From positions 1 to 64,000 of the forward strand of contig NZ_PJJN01000026.1 of assembly GCF_002929825.1 (NCBI RefSeq): a stretch of 64,000 nt of DNA, given 5' to 3'. The position numbers were made by a program, and so were the translations under genes. The notes under the pieces were generated by a model. The model worked only from the letters and a program-made list of their open reading frames with translations. It did no database searches and had not been told where the DNA came from. Below, piece by piece: positions 33,592 to 45,845 of this stretch. Each line of letters starts with the position of its first letter. Position 1 is the first letter of the stretch. Source of the DNA: Cryobacterium sp. Y29. GTDB taxonomy: Bacteria; Actinomycetota; Actinomycetes; Actinomycetales; Microbacteriaceae.

Positions 33592-35756
33592 CGACCACTG
33601 ATTACAATTCCCTCGACTTCAGTTCGCTCGTCGCGATCTCCGGTGACGAGGTCGTCACGCACTCTTTTGTGCGCGATGTGCCGCTCACCGCTGGCCGTAC
33701 GCTCGCGCTGGTCACCCTTGACAATGGGCGCGACCACACCCGGCCGAACACGCTCGGCCCGGTCACCCTGCTGGAGTTCGCCGCCACCATGGACGCACTG
33801 ACCGCTCGTGCTGGGCGCGGGGAGATCCACGGTGTCGCCGTCACGGGCAAGCCATTCATTCTCGCCGCCGGCGCCGACCTCAGCAAGGTCGCCGAAATCC
33901 CCTCGCTCGAGGCCGGCAAGCTACTCAGCCAGCTCGGCCACCACGCCCTCGGCAAGCTCGGCACGCTCGGCGTGCCCTCGTTCGTGTTCATCAATGGGCT
34001 CGCGCTCGGCGGCGGACTCGAAATCGGCCTGAATGCCGCATACCGCACCGTGGACGCGGCCGTGCCCGCGATCGCGCTTCCCGAGGTTTTTCTCGGTCTG
34101 ATCCCCGGCTGGGGCGGCTCCTATCTGCTGCCCAACCTGATCGGCATCGAAAATGCCTTGAAAGTCATCATCGAGAACCCCCTCAAGAACAACCGCACCC
34201 TCAGTGGAGCGGATGCCCTCGCGCTCGGTATCGCGGACGTCATGTTCACGTCGGCGCGGTTCCTCGAAGACTCCATCAATTGGGCCGACGGCGTCATCGC
34301 GGGCAGCGAGAAGGTGTCGCGGCCCAATGCGCCCGGCAAGATCGAGCGCCTCGTCAAGTGGGACGTGGCCGTCGGCATCGCCCGCAAGATGCTCGTCAAC
34401 CGCATCGGCGAGGTCGCCCAGTCACCGTATGTGGCACTCGACCTGCTGCAGGCGGCCAAGAGCGGCAGTCGCGCCGAAGGTTTTCAGCGCGAGGATGACG
34501 CACTGGCCGGCCTCATCGCCGGCGATCAGCTGCAGGCGAGCATCTACGCCTTCAATCTCGTTCAGAAGCGCGCCAAGCGGCCGGCCGGAGCGCCGGACAA
34601 GAAACTGGCCCGACCGATCACCAAGGTCGGCGTGATCGGCGCTGGCCTTATGGCGAGCCAGTTCGCGCTGCTGTTCGTGCGGCGCCTCAAAGTGCCCGTC
34701 GTCATCACCGACCTGGACCAGGCCCGCGTCGATAAGGGTGTGGCGTACATCCACGACGAAATCGCCGCGCTCCAGGCCAAGAACCGCATCTCCCCCGACG
34801 AGGCAAATCGCCTGCGCGCACTCGTCACCGGCACGACCGACAAATCGTCGTTCTCCGACGCCGACTGGGTGATCGAGGCTGTCTTCGAAGAACTGGGTGT
34901 CAAGCAGTCGGTGTTCGCCGAGATCGAAAAGGTTATCTCGCCCGACGCGATTCTGGCCACCAATACCTCGTCGCTCTCGGTCGAACAGATCGGCGCGAAG
35001 CTCGCGCACCCGGAGCGCCTGGTCGGGTTCCACTTCTTCAATCCGGTTGCCGTGATGCCACTCATCGAGGTGGTGAACACGCCGCAGACCAACGAAGTGA
35101 CGCTCGCCACCGCGATGGTCATCGCCGGTAAGCTGCGAAAAAACGCCGTGATCACCAGGGACACTCCCGGCTTCGTGGTCAACCGAGTGCTCGCCAAGCT
35201 GCTCGGCGAAGCCATGCACGCCGTGGATACCGGCACGCCGTTCGAGGTCGTGGAAGCCGCCGTAGCGCCGTTCGGACTGCCGATGACCCCGTTCGAGTTG
35301 CTCGAGCTCGTCGGTCTCACCGTGGGCGCTCACGTGCTCGACACGCACCACGCGGCGTTCCCCGAACGCTTCTTCGAGAGTGACAACCTGCACAGGCTCG
35401 CCGAGCACGGCAAGATTCTCGAGCGCGACGGCAAGGGACGCCGCACGGGCTTCGACAAGGGCGCACTGAAGATCGTCGCCGGCGGCGCCACACCGATGAC
35501 GGCCGAGAAGATTCTGCAGCGGGTTGAAGACGGCCTGGTCGACGAGATCAAGCGAATGCTGGAGACAGGCGTCGTGCACGCGGCCGAGGACATCGACCTC
35601 TGCATGATCCTCGGAGCCGGCTGGCCGTTCCAGATGGGCGGCATCACCCCGTACCTCGATCGCGTCGGCGCGAGTGAGCGAGTGTTCGGCGGTACGTTCC
35701 ACACGCCGCCGATCCGCGGTATCGCTGCGTCCGTGCCCGCGGTCACTCGCGGCTAA
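33588..35756 (+). CDS. fadB: bifunctional enoyl-CoA hydratase/3-hydroxyacyl-CoA dehydrogenase
   Basis: 722 aa from ATG 33588. N-terminal crotonase domain (1-280): AAGADLSKVAEI, NGLALGGGLEIG and LPEVFLGLIPGWGGS supply the oxyanion hole and the catalytic Glu residues. The NAD-binding dehydrogenase domain starts at VGVIGAGLMASQFAL (about 345), with TNTSSLSVEQI and the catalytic FHFFNPVAVMPLIEV (His, Glu), then two C-terminal helical domains (RDTPGFVVNRVL, and PFQMGGITPYLDRVG). It carries out the two middle steps of beta-oxidation and passes 3-ketoacyl-CoA to FadA. Confidence 0.94.
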   Translation: MTTTDYNSLDFSSLVAISGDEVVTHSFVRDVPLTAGRTLALVTLDNGRDHTRPNTLGPVTLLEFAATMDALTARAGRGEIHGVAVTGKPFILAAGADLSKVAEIPSLEAGKLLSQLGHHALGKLGTLGVPSFVFINGLALGGGLEIGLNAAYRTVDAAVPAIALPEVFLGLIPGWGGSYLLPNLIGIENALKVIIENPLKNNRTLSGADALALGIADVMFTSARFLEDSINWADGVIAGSEKVSRPNAPGKIERLVKWDVAVGIARKMLVNRIGEVAQSPYVALDLLQAAKSGSRAEGFQREDDALAGLIAGDQLQASIYAFNLVQKRAKRPAGAPDKKLARPITKVGVIGAGLMASQFALLFVRRLKVPVVITDLDQARVDKGVAYIHDEIAALQAKNRISPDEANRLRALVTGTTDKSSFSDADWVIEAVFEELGVKQSVFAEIEKVISPDAILATNTSSLSVEQIGAKLAHPERLVGFHFFNPVAVMPLIEVVNTPQTNEVTLATAMVIAGKLRKNAVITRDTPGFVVNRVLAKLLGEAMHAVDTGTPFEVVEAAVAPFGLPMTPFELLELVGLTVGAHVLDTHHAAFPERFFESDNLHRLAEHGKILERDGKGRRTGFDKGALKIVAGGATPMTAEKILQRVEDGLVDEIKRMLETGVVHAAEDIDLCMILGAGWPFQMGGITPYLDRVGASERVFGGTFHTPPIRGIAASVPAVTRG

Positions 35757-35799
35757 CCGGGCCTCCGGGCGGTCTGGTGACCGGGCCCACCTTGTGAAC

Positions 35800-35850
35800 G
35801 CGGGCCCAGTTTATAAACTGGGCCCGCGGACGGGGCCCGGGCCCCGTCCG
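35800..35850. terminator. two abutting perfect palindromes between convergent fadB and dxs
   Basis: A 28-nt perfect palindrome (35800-35827; half-site GCGGGCCCAGTTTA) is directly followed by a 24-nt perfect palindrome (35827-35850; half-site CGGACGGGGCCC). Neither has a loop or a T tract. Position between convergent stops suggests a bidirectional terminator. Confidence 0.6.
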
Positions 35851-35891
35851 TATTCGGGACCGGAAGGGGCAGTGCGGGACAGCGGAGGGGG

Positions 35892-37841
35892 TTAGTCGCG
35901 GCGGGTTACCTGGATGGCACCGGTGTCGGTGTAATCGGCAGGCAGCGGCCGGGCGTTGGGAATCTTGCTGCCGAGCACCATCGCGACCACATCGCGGGCG
36001 ATCACCTGCGGGGTCAGTCCGACCCGCTCGAGAATCTGGGCACGGCTGCCGTGATCGAGGAACTGATCGGGCAAGCCGAGTTCGGTCACCGCTGTGTCGA
36101 CGCCCGCCTCGCGGAGGTCCTGACGGATCCGCGTACCGATCCCACCCACGCGAATGCCGTCTTCGATCGTGACGACGATACGGTGCGCGGCAGCGAGGCC
36201 GATGATGCTCCGCGGCACGGGCACGACCCAGCGTGGGTCGACGACGGTTGCACCGATGCCTTGGGCGGCGAGGCGGTCAGCTACGTCGAGCCCCATCGCC
36301 GCCATGGGGCCGACTGTCACAATGAGGACGTCGAGCTGGGTGGATTCCTGGAGCACGTCAACACCGTCGTGGAGGCGGCGAATGGCATCGAACTCGATCC
36401 CGACGGTGCCCTTGGGATAGCGCAGGACCGTCGGTCCGTCGTCGACGACAACGGCCTCAGCCAGTTCTTCGCGCAGCCGAACAGAATCGCGCGGTGCCGC
36501 CAGGCGAATATTGGGAACGACTTGCAAAATAGCGAGGTCCCACATGCCGTGGTGGCTGGGGCCGTCCGGCCCGGTTACCCCGGCGCGGTCGAGAACGAAG
36601 GTGACTCCGGCTTTATGCAGGGCAACGTCCATCAGTACCTGGTCGAAGGCGCGGTTGATGAACGTTGCATAGAGCGCGACGACGGGGTGCAGACCACCGT
36701 AGGCCAGGCCGGCCGCGCTGGTCACCGCGTGTTGTTCGGCGATTCCCACGTCGTGCACGCGGGAAGGAAAACGCTCGGCCATCTTATGCAGGCCGATCGG
36801 ACGCAGCATGGCGGCGGTGATGCCCACGATGCGCTCGTTGCCGATCGCCAATTGCAATAGTTCGTCGGCAAAGACCGAGGTCCAGGATTCCGCACCGGAT
36901 TCTTCAACAGATTCGCCGGTTTCCGGGTCGATCTGCCCGACCGCGTGGAACTGGTCGGCGATGTCCTTGACGGCCGGGTCGTAGCCCTTACCTTTTTGCG
37001 TGATGGCGTGCACGATGACCGGTGCTCCGTAACCCTTGGCCTGGGTGAGGGCCTCTTCCATCGCGTGTACGTCGTGCCCGTCGATGGGACCAATGTATTT
37101 GATGTCGAGGTTGGAGTACAGGGCTTCGTTGTTGGTGACCCGGGCGAGGAAACCGTGCATGCCACCGCGCACACCGCGCCAGACTGCGCGTCCGGGCGCA
37201 CCCAGGCGATCGAACACGTCTTTACTGGTGAGGTAGGCATCCCGGTAGCTGGCCCGCGTGCGGATGGTGTTGAGGAAACGCGCCATACCGCCGATGGTCG
37301 GTGCGTAGGATCGCCCGTTGTCGTTGACCACGATGATGAGCTTGCGGGTATTGTCATCGCTGATGTTATTGAGCGCTTCCCAGGTCATTCCCCCGGTCAG
37401 TGCTCCGTCGCCGACGACGGCGACGACGTGTCGCTCAGTCTGGCCGGTCATTTCAAAGGCGCGAGATATGCCGTCGGCCCAGGACAGTGAGCTCGACGCG
37501 TGTGAACTCTCGACGATGTCATGCTCGGACTCGGAGCGCTGTGGGTAACCGGCAAGTCCGTCGAGCTGGCGAAGCTTGCTGAAGTCCTGGCGCCCGGTGA
37601 GCAGCTTGTGCACGTAGGACTGGTGACCGGTGTCGAAGACGATGGGGTCGATCGGCGAATGAAAGACCCGGTGGATGGCAATGGTCAGCTCAACGACGCC
37701 GAGGTTGGGACCCAGATGACCACCGGTCTTGGAAACCTCCCGCACGAGAAAGGAACGGATCTCGCTGGCCAGCTGGGGCAGCTGCTCTTTCGAGAGACCA
37801 TCGAGGTCCCGGGGACCATGAATTGTCTCCAGAAGGATCAT
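35892..37841 (-). CDS. dxs: 1-deoxy-D-xylulose-5-phosphate synthase
   Basis: 649 aa. Thiamine-diphosphate enzyme: GHLGPNLGVVELTIAIH and FDTGHQSYVHKLLTGR near the start, the TPP motif GDGALTGGMTWEALNN ending NDNGRS, IGPIDGHD, VGIAEQHAVTSAAGLA with the catalytic Glu and His, and DRAGVTGPDGPSHHG. It makes DXP from pyruvate and glyceraldehyde-3-phosphate, the first step of the MEP isoprenoid pathway and a precursor for thiamine and pyridoxal. Slightly longer than the usual 620-640 aa owing to the C-terminal tail. Confidence 0.95.
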   Translation of the reverse strand: MILLETIHGPRDLDGLSKEQLPQLASEIRSFLVREVSKTGGHLGPNLGVVELTIAIHRVFHSPIDPIVFDTGHQSYVHKLLTGRQDFSKLRQLDGLAGYPQRSESEHDIVESSHASSSLSWADGISRAFEMTGQTERHVVAVVGDGALTGGMTWEALNNISDDNTRKLIIVVNDNGRSYAPTIGGMARFLNTIRTRASYRDAYLTSKDVFDRLGAPGRAVWRGVRGGMHGFLARVTNNEALYSNLDIKYIGPIDGHDVHAMEEALTQAKGYGAPVIVHAITQKGKGYDPAVKDIADQFHAVGQIDPETGESVEESGAESWTSVFADELLQLAIGNERIVGITAAMLRPIGLHKMAERFPSRVHDVGIAEQHAVTSAAGLAYGGLHPVVALYATFINRAFDQVLMDVALHKAGVTFVLDRAGVTGPDGPSHHGMWDLAILQVVPNIRLAAPRDSVRLREELAEAVVVDDGPTVLRYPKGTVGIEFDAIRRLHDGVDVLQESTQLDVLIVTVGPMAAMGLDVADRLAAQGIGATVVDPRWVVPVPRSIIGLAAAHRIVVTIEDGIRVGGIGTRIRQDLREAGVDTAVTELGLPDQFLDHGSRAQILERVGLTPQVIARDVVAMVLGSKIPNARPLPADYTDTGAIQVTRRD

Positions 37842-37989
37842 CCGTCACACCTTTCACGTCGTTTGATCACGAATCTGTTGAATTGGTTGAACCGGCACTG
37901 ACACAAACCGGCGCCCAGACCCGAATGAATCGAGTCTACGCGCCGGTGTCGTGTTGGTAGAGCGAAGCCCTTCCAGCGCGCTTACTGGC

Positions 37990-40836
<2,847 letters not shown>

Positions 40837-40991
40837 AATGCCCTCTCCGTTGTGGGAGCCGACGGGAGACCGGCGGCAATCCTCAATTCTTCTGGCAGGC
40901 ACAGCCTCGTGCCAGCAAGGCAAGCCTAACCAGCGGATGCCGGGAGCTTCCTTTTTCCATCGAGTTACCCGGCGACTCCTCGCCGAACAAC

Positions 40992-41009
40992 TATCTTGAC
41001 GTCGAGATA
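40992..41009 (-). promoter_or_regulatory. palindromic operator candidate upstream of acnA
   Basis: TATCTTGACGTCGAGATA, 16 of 18 positions symmetric. It is isolated, AT-rich at the ends and lies in the 208-bp space between acnA and the DUF3159 gene, where the acnA promoter should be. No regulator is assigned. Confidence 0.45.
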
Positions 41010-41044
41010 ACTCTAGCAGGGAGAGAGGGCGTCCGAGTCGTCAT

Positions 41045-41875
41045 TCACACCGCGTCAGCGGCATCCGCTTTGCGATAGACCGAGCGCACCATGAGCCACG
41101 AAACGATCAGGAGCGGCGCATACAGCGGGATGCCCATGAGGAGTTTCATCGTGGCGAGCAATTCGACGTTGTCAGCCAGGTAGAGCGGCAGCTGCACGGC
41201 CAGACGAGCCAGAAAGAGACCGGTCCAACCCAGGGTGAGGATGGTCAGCACCCGGCGCTTCGACGCGTCGAGGCGCCAAGCGACACCGTCGCCCATGAGA
41301 AAACCGACGGCCACGCCGATGAGCGGCCAGCGCACGAGTACGGAGATCAGCAGGGCAGCGCCGTAACCGGCGTTGGTCCACAGGCCAACCAGAAAGAAGT
41401 CGGACGGTTTGCCTGAGAACAGTGCCAGCGCGACGCTGACCGCCGTTCCGACGAGGCCACCGACTGCGGGCGTCGTGGTCTGCCTGGTGATCGCCCGCAG
41501 GGCGACGAAGATCACGCCGATCACGAGCGGCGCCACAAGCGAGGGCAGCAAAGTTCCGATCGGGTCGCTCGTCACATCGGTGGAGGGATCGATGGTGAGC
41601 GAGTAAGTGATCAGAAAGACCAGGCCCGGAAGGACAGCTTCAATCAGGCCGCGAATGCCGCCCATTGCCGCCAGCAGCGCCTGGCCACTGATCGGCTTTC
41701 CCTCGGTTGCCGCTCCAAACCCGGCGCGCCGCGCTGCGCCGGCCATCGACTCAGCAAACAGTCCGGAGGTTGTCGGTGGCAATGCGTCTTTCGGCTCGCC
41801 GTGCGGTTCACCGGACTGCTCGGGCTGACCGGGCTGTTCGGGCTGACCGGGCTGTTCTTTGGGGGTGTCGCTCAT
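41045..41875 (-). CDS. DUF3159 membrane protein
   Basis: 276 aa. The N-terminus is a soluble Gln/Pro/Glu repeat (PEQPGQ units, about residues 8-22). From GLFAESMAGAARRAGFG on come five or six hydrophobic segments, with LLAAMGGIRGLIEAVLPGLVF as the family signature and WTNAGYGAALLISVLVRWPLIG in the middle. DUF3159 is actinobacterial and lies in the conserved block with DUF3710 and dut. Function unknown; an inner membrane role is clear from the sequence. Confidence 0.9.
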   Translation of the reverse strand: MSDTPKEQPGQPEQPGQPEQSGEPHGEPKDALPPTTSGLFAESMAGAARRAGFGAATEGKPISGQALLAAMGGIRGLIEAVLPGLVFLITYSLTIDPSTDVTSDPIGTLLPSLVAPLVIGVIFVALRAITRQTTTPAVGGLVGTAVSVALALFSGKPSDFFLVGLWTNAGYGAALLISVLVRWPLIGVAVGFLMGDGVAWRLDASKRRVLTILTLGWTGLFLARLAVQLPLYLADNVELLATMKLLMGIPLYAPLLIVSWLMVRSVYRKADAADAV

Positions 41876-41882
41876 CGCCTGT

Positions 41883-42512
41883 TTAGACTGCGGTGGTTTC
41901 GGACGCTCCGGCGGGGGTGGCCGGCATGCGCAGCGGAATCAGATCGCGCGGCGGCATCGGTGTGGACCCGCGCACGACGACGATACTGCGGAACAGGTCT
42001 TCGATCTGCGTGGCAGCATCGGGGTCGATTGCGCCCTCGCCCGCGATGACGCCCCGCAGGAACCAGCGCGGACCGTCGACACCGATGAAGCGCGCGAGGC
42101 GGGTGACACCGCCGGCTTGCTGTCCGGCCGCGACGGGGATCTCGGCGACGAGTTCGGGGCCGAAGGGGCCTTCTCGCGGCGTCGTGGTTCCACCCTGCTT
42201 GCCGATCTGATCGGCGATCTGATCTCGAATTTCATGCCATAGGCCGCTCGAGCGCGGCGCGGCGAACGGCTGTACCTGCAAAGTCGACCCGGCGAAGTCA
42301 AGGCCGATGGCCACCACTCGTTTGCTGCCTTCTTCGATTTCGAGGCGCAGGTGCAGACCCTCCCGCGGAAGGATTTTGATCCCACCGAGGTCCACATACG
42401 GACGCACCGGGTTAGCCTCTGATTCGTCGAGCGGGCCCTCGGTTTCGCGGTCTTCCGGCGCCGACTTCGGCATCGATTCGGGGATCTCCCCAGAGTTGGT
42501 GAGGTCACTCAC
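41883..42512 (-). CDS. DUF3710 family protein
   Basis: 209 aa. Signatures: PVRPYVDLGGIKILPREGLHL, RVVAIGLDFAGSTLQVQPFAAPR, EIRDQIADQIGKQGG, REGPFGPELVAEIPV and RFIGVDGPRWFLRGVI. Actinobacterial family of unknown function with a constant position between dut and DUF3159. The start codon overlaps the dut stop by 4 nt, so the two are translationally coupled. Confidence 0.9.
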   Translation of the reverse strand: MSDLTNSGEIPESMPKSAPEDRETEGPLDESEANPVRPYVDLGGIKILPREGLHLRLEIEEGSKRVVAIGLDFAGSTLQVQPFAAPRSSGLWHEIRDQIADQIGKQGGTTTPREGPFGPELVAEIPVAAGQQAGGVTRLARFIGVDGPRWFLRGVIAGEGAIDPDAATQIEDLFRSIVVVRGSTPMPPRDLIPLRMPATPAGASETTAV

Positions 42513-43015
42513 TGGTTGTCTCCTGACTGCGGGACCATGGGGCCCGATGCTGGCGCGCTGTTGGAAGTGTGGGTTGTCGCGGGCAGAACTCCGGTCGAGC
42601 CGAAACCGCTCTCGCCGCGCTGGCTGCCGGGCAGCTTGTCGACGGCAATGAAGGTGGCACGAACGACGGGCATCACGATGATTTGGGCGATGCGATCGCC
42701 GATCGCGATCGCGAACGATTCATTCGGATCGGTGTTCAGCAACGCCACTTTGATTTCACCGCGGTAGCCGGCATCCACCGTTCCGGGCGAGTTCACGATC
42801 GTGATGCCATGTTTGACCGCAAGGCCGCTGCGAGGAACGACGAAAGCCGCAAAGCCATCGGGCAGGGCGATCGACACGCCGGTACCGACAAGTGCACGGC
42901 TTCCCGGGCCGAGCACGACAGCCTCGGCAGCATGCAGGTCAGCCCCGGCATCACCGGGGTGTGCGTAGATTGGGAGGTTGGATGCCTGGATCAGTACTTC
43001 GACGCTTTCTGCCAC
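42509..43015 (-). CDS. dut: dUTP diphosphatase
   Basis: 168 aa. All five dUTPase motifs are visible: GDAGADLHAAE (1), PRSGLAVKHGI (2), PGTVDAGYRGEIKVAL with the catalytic Asp and Tyr (3), GDRIAQIIVMPV (4) and RGESGFGSTG (5). It forms a trimer that hydrolyses dUTP to dUMP, keeping uracil out of DNA and feeding dTMP synthesis. A C-terminal extension of about 20 residues follows motif 5. Coupled to DUF3710 by ATGA overlap. Confidence 0.95.
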   Translation of the reverse strand: MAESVEVLIQASNLPIYAHPGDAGADLHAAEAVVLGPGSRALVGTGVSIALPDGFAAFVVPRSGLAVKHGITIVNSPGTVDAGYRGEIKVALLNTDPNESFAIAIGDRIAQIIVMPVVRATFIAVDKLPGSQRGESGFGSTGVLPATTHTSNSAPASGPMVPQSGDNQ

Positions 43016-43053
43016 GTGTCGAGGGTAGTGCAGATATCTGATCGAATAGAGCC

Positions 43054-43506
43054 ATGCCTGAATACCGCGAAAAACTGTGGCCCAACGCCTGGGCCTTCCT
43101 TGTCACCGCCCTGGTGATACCGGCGAGCATTCTCGTGCTCGTGCCGATTTCCCTGTTTGCGGGTATCGTCACGGCCGCCGTGTTGTACGGCGGATGCGTG
43201 CTGCTGCTCGTGCTGGCCGCGCCGGTCGTGCGCGTCCAGAACGGCGTACTGACCGCCGGACCCGCCACGATCTCCACCGGGCTGCTTGGCGAAGCGACGG
43301 CATATGAAAAGTCCGAAGCGACCCAGGAGCGAGGGCCCCGACTGGACGCCCGAGCCTGGCTGCTCATTCGAGGCTGGGTCGACCCGGTGGTGCGCGTGCC
43401 CATCGTCGATGCGACCGACCCAGCACCGTACTGGATCATCTCCAGCCGCCACCCAACACAATTGGCCGCCGCGATCAATGAATCGCGAACGGCCAACGTG
43501 GAGTAA
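43054..43506 (+). CDS. DUF3093 membrane protein
   Basis: 150 aa. Begins MPEYREKLWPNAWAFLVTAL and has two adjacent membrane helices (about 15-55), then a soluble domain with VRVQNGVLTAGPATI, DARAWLLIRGWVDPVVRV and ISSRHPTQLAAAI. Actinobacterial family, divergent from dut in the usual order. Function unknown. Confidence 0.9.
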   Translation: MPEYREKLWPNAWAFLVTALVIPASILVLVPISLFAGIVTAAVLYGGCVLLLVLAAPVVRVQNGVLTAGPATISTGLLGEATAYEKSEATQERGPRLDARAWLLIRGWVDPVVRVPIVDATDPAPYWIISSRHPTQLAAAINESRTANVE

Positions 43507-43515
43507 AGCGAAGGT

Positions 43516-43809
43516 TTAAGAGTCGCACTCCAAGCAGACGGTGCCGAGCTTGGTCTCGTGACCCATCTGCGAGCGGTGCTTCACAAGGAAACAATTCACG
43601 CAGGTGAACTCGTCGGCCTGCGCGGGCAGAACGACGACATCGAGGTCCAGGTCGGACAGGTCAGCACCCGGAAGGTCAAACCCCCCAGGGTTGTCGGAGT
43701 CGTCGACATCAACGCTGCCGGACATCTTGTCTGGCACACGTTCCTTGAGAGCCTCGATCGACTCAGAGTCGTCTTCAGTCTTTCGGGGTGCGTCGTAATC
43801 GGTTGCCAT
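43516..43809 (-). CDS. DUF4193 zinc-ribbon-like protein
   Basis: 97 aa from the ATG giving MATDYDAPRK, the usual family start; an ATG 6 nt earlier is possible. An acidic disordered middle (SVDVDDSDNPGGFDLPGA, LDLDVVVLPAQ) precedes four cysteines in TCVNCFLV and GTVCLEC, which probably bind one zinc. Actinobacterial and nearly always next to sepH and dut, as here. Role unknown; possibly linked to cell division by neighbourhood. Confidence 0.9.
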   Translation of the reverse strand: MATDYDAPRKTEDDSESIEALKERVPDKMSGSVDVDDSDNPGGFDLPGADLSDLDLDVVVLPAQADEFTCVNCFLVKHRSQMGHETKLGTVCLECDS

Positions 43810-44009
43810 GCCCATCCATTTCAGTTACGCCGAAAAACGAAATCGGCGGCCACAGTTTCCAACAATCCAGCCGGAATAGCAAACCGCCCGCCAACTTTTT
43901 TATTCGGACACGAAGAAACAACTTGCGGCACGCCCGGCGTATTCCCGCGAAAAGGCACCAACCCGTGGCAGTCTTGCAGCCAACGGTAATCGCGAGAGGG
44001 CTTGTCTTC

Positions 44010-45146
44010 ATGCAGGAATTGAAGGTTATTGGAGTTGAGAACGGTGCGCTGCTCGCAGCGTCCGAAGATGGCGACCGATATCGCATCGCCATCGACGAAG
44101 TTCTTCAGTCCCGGCTTCGCCAAACCCAGACGGAGCGCGTCAACGCGCCCAAGCTGTCCCCTCGGGAAGTTCAGGCGCACATTCGCTCCGGAATGTCCGC
44201 CGAGGACGTCGCTGCGGTCACGGGAGCTTCACTTGACTACGTGCGCCGCTTCGAGGGCCCGGTCGTAGCCGAGCGGGAGTACATCGTTTCGTCGGCGTTG
44301 AGCGTTCCGGTGCACACCGCCATCGACCCGGATCCGATCGACGAGAACGTCAACTTCGGCACTGTCATTCGCGAACGGCTCGCCTCCCTCGGGGCCACCG
44401 GTGAGCGCTGGGCGAGCTGGAAAGAACCCGGTGGTGGCTGGGTTGTCAAACTGTCGTTCACCGCCGACGAGATCGACCATGACGCTCGGTGGGCTTTTGA
44501 ACCGAAGAAGAATGCTTTGTCTCCGGTTGGCAGCGAAGCCATCGCGCTGTCCCAGCAGGGGGAGCTCAAGGGTTCGTTGATCCCGCGGCTGCGCGCCGTC
44601 GGCTCCGAGACGAGCGCCGCCGACGTATCGCGTTTCGACAGTAACGCCTTCAACTTCAAGGAATCCCTCGCCGATGAGATTCTGAACGACACCAGCCCCA
44701 ACCTCGAAGCCGTCCCGTACTCTCGCTCGCTGATCCGGGACGATGCGGTATCGAAAGCGGCGATCAAGCGTGCTGCAGAGCCGGCCTCGAACATGAGCGA
44801 AACCGCCGATCTCTTAGAATCTTTGCGTCGGCGACGCGGTGAACGCGAAGCGGCGTCAAGCGGGGATGCGTCTGCAGCCAAGCCGGTGGCATCCGCTTCG
44901 GTGCCGGTTTCCACAGAACCGACCCGGCCCCGGCCGGCGACTCCGACCGCCGCCACGCTCACCGATGAGGCCGCTGCTGCGCCAGCCACCACCCCTGAGC
45001 CGACCGGCAATGCCTGGGCCAACCAGGCTGCCCGCGCCCAGGAACGCACGAACCACAGTCGTACGACACCTAAACGCGGCCGGGCATCCATGCCGAGCTG
45101 GGACGAGATCGTGTTCGGCGCTCGCACCGACGACGACTTGGGCTAA
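44010..45146 (+). CDS. sepH: septation protein SepH
   Basis: 378 aa from ATG 44010; the open frame upstream overlaps DUF4193 and is not coding. The N-terminal DUF3071 domain (MQELKVIGVENGALLAAS to about 215) includes the helix-turn-helix SPREVQAHIRSGMSAEDVAA and GWVVKLSFTADEIDHDARW. A long Ala/Pro/Thr-rich disordered region follows and ends with PSWDEIVFG. SepH binds FtsZ and stimulates Z-ring assembly in actinobacteria; the N-terminal domain contacts FtsZ. Confidence 0.92.
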   Translation: MQELKVIGVENGALLAASEDGDRYRIAIDEVLQSRLRQTQTERVNAPKLSPREVQAHIRSGMSAEDVAAVTGASLDYVRRFEGPVVAEREYIVSSALSVPVHTAIDPDPIDENVNFGTVIRERLASLGATGERWASWKEPGGGWVVKLSFTADEIDHDARWAFEPKKNALSPVGSEAIALSQQGELKGSLIPRLRAVGSETSAADVSRFDSNAFNFKESLADEILNDTSPNLEAVPYSRSLIRDDAVSKAAIKRAAEPASNMSETADLLESLRRRRGEREAASSGDASAAKPVASASVPVSTEPTRPRPATPTAATLTDEAAAAPATTPEPTGNAWANQAARAQERTNHSRTTPKRGRASMPSWDEIVFGARTDDDLG

Positions 45147-45158
45147 CCAGCTGGAAAG

Positions 45159-45845
45159 TTAGCCGACCAGCCAGGCGTAGCGCCGCTGCGGACGGCCGGT
45201 CTGGCCGTAGCGCAGGCTGACGGCCGCCTGCCCCGTTGCTACGAGGTATTCCAGGTATTTGCGTGCCACCACCCGAGACAAGCCGAGCAGTTCGGCGCAC
45301 TCCGACGCGGCCAGGTCTGGTTTGCTGCTAGCCAGGGCGGCAGTGGTCAGCGCAGCCGTCTCCTTGCTCAGTCCCTTCGGGAGCGTGGAGATTGCTCCCG
45401 TGGGTGGCACAGCGAACGCGGGTGCGATCACCCGGTCAAGCTCGTTCTGGTTGAGGTCTCCGATGCGGTCGAGCAGTCGTCGTCTTTCGGCGTATCCCGC
45501 CAGCCGCGACTGCAGTTCGGTGATCTTGAATGGTTTGAGCAGGTAGCTCACAATGCCGCCCTGCAGCGCCGCGGTGACCATTTCGGCCTCGCGGGCGGCA
45601 CTGAGCACGAGAAAGTCCACAGCCCACCCCGCCTCTCGCGCGCGACGGATCACGTCGAGGCCGGTCATATCGGGCAGGTACATGTCGAGGAGCACGAGGT
45701 GCGGGGCCTTGTCGACAATCTGGGCGAGCGCGTCCGAGCCGGACGCAGCGACGCCGACCACGGTGAAACCGACCTGCTGCGCCACAATGCGTTCATGCGC
45801 GCGCGCCACCATGAAATCGTCGTCGACGATGAGCACGTCACACAC
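45159..45845 (-). CDS. response regulator of the CitB/DctR type
   Basis: 228 aa. Receiver domain (1-120): VLIVDDDFMVARAHE with the acidic pair, phospho-accepting Asp in LVLLDMYLPDMTGLD, then FLVLSAARE and SYLLKPFK with the conserved Lys. The C-terminal winged-helix domain reads SECAELLGLSRVVARKYLEYL and GRPQRRYAWL. It is the partner of the kinase just upstream (8-nt overlap) and probably activates the divergent tctCBA operon in response to tri- or dicarboxylates. Confidence 0.92.
   Translation of the reverse strand: MCDVLIVDDDFMVARAHERIVAQQVGFTVVGVAASGSDALAQIVDKAPHLVLLDMYLPDMTGLDVIRRAREAGWAVDFLVLSAAREAEMVTAALQGGIVSYLLKPFKITELQSRLAGYAERRRLLDRIGDLNQNELDRVIAPAFAVPPTGAISTLPKGLSKETAALTTAALASSKPDLAASECAELLGLSRVVARKYLEYLVATGQAAVSLRYGQTGRPQRRYAWLVG

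Noticed and set aside
34422..35702. 426-aa reverse frame opposite fadB
   Set aside because: Antisense shadow of fadB with no recognisable motif.
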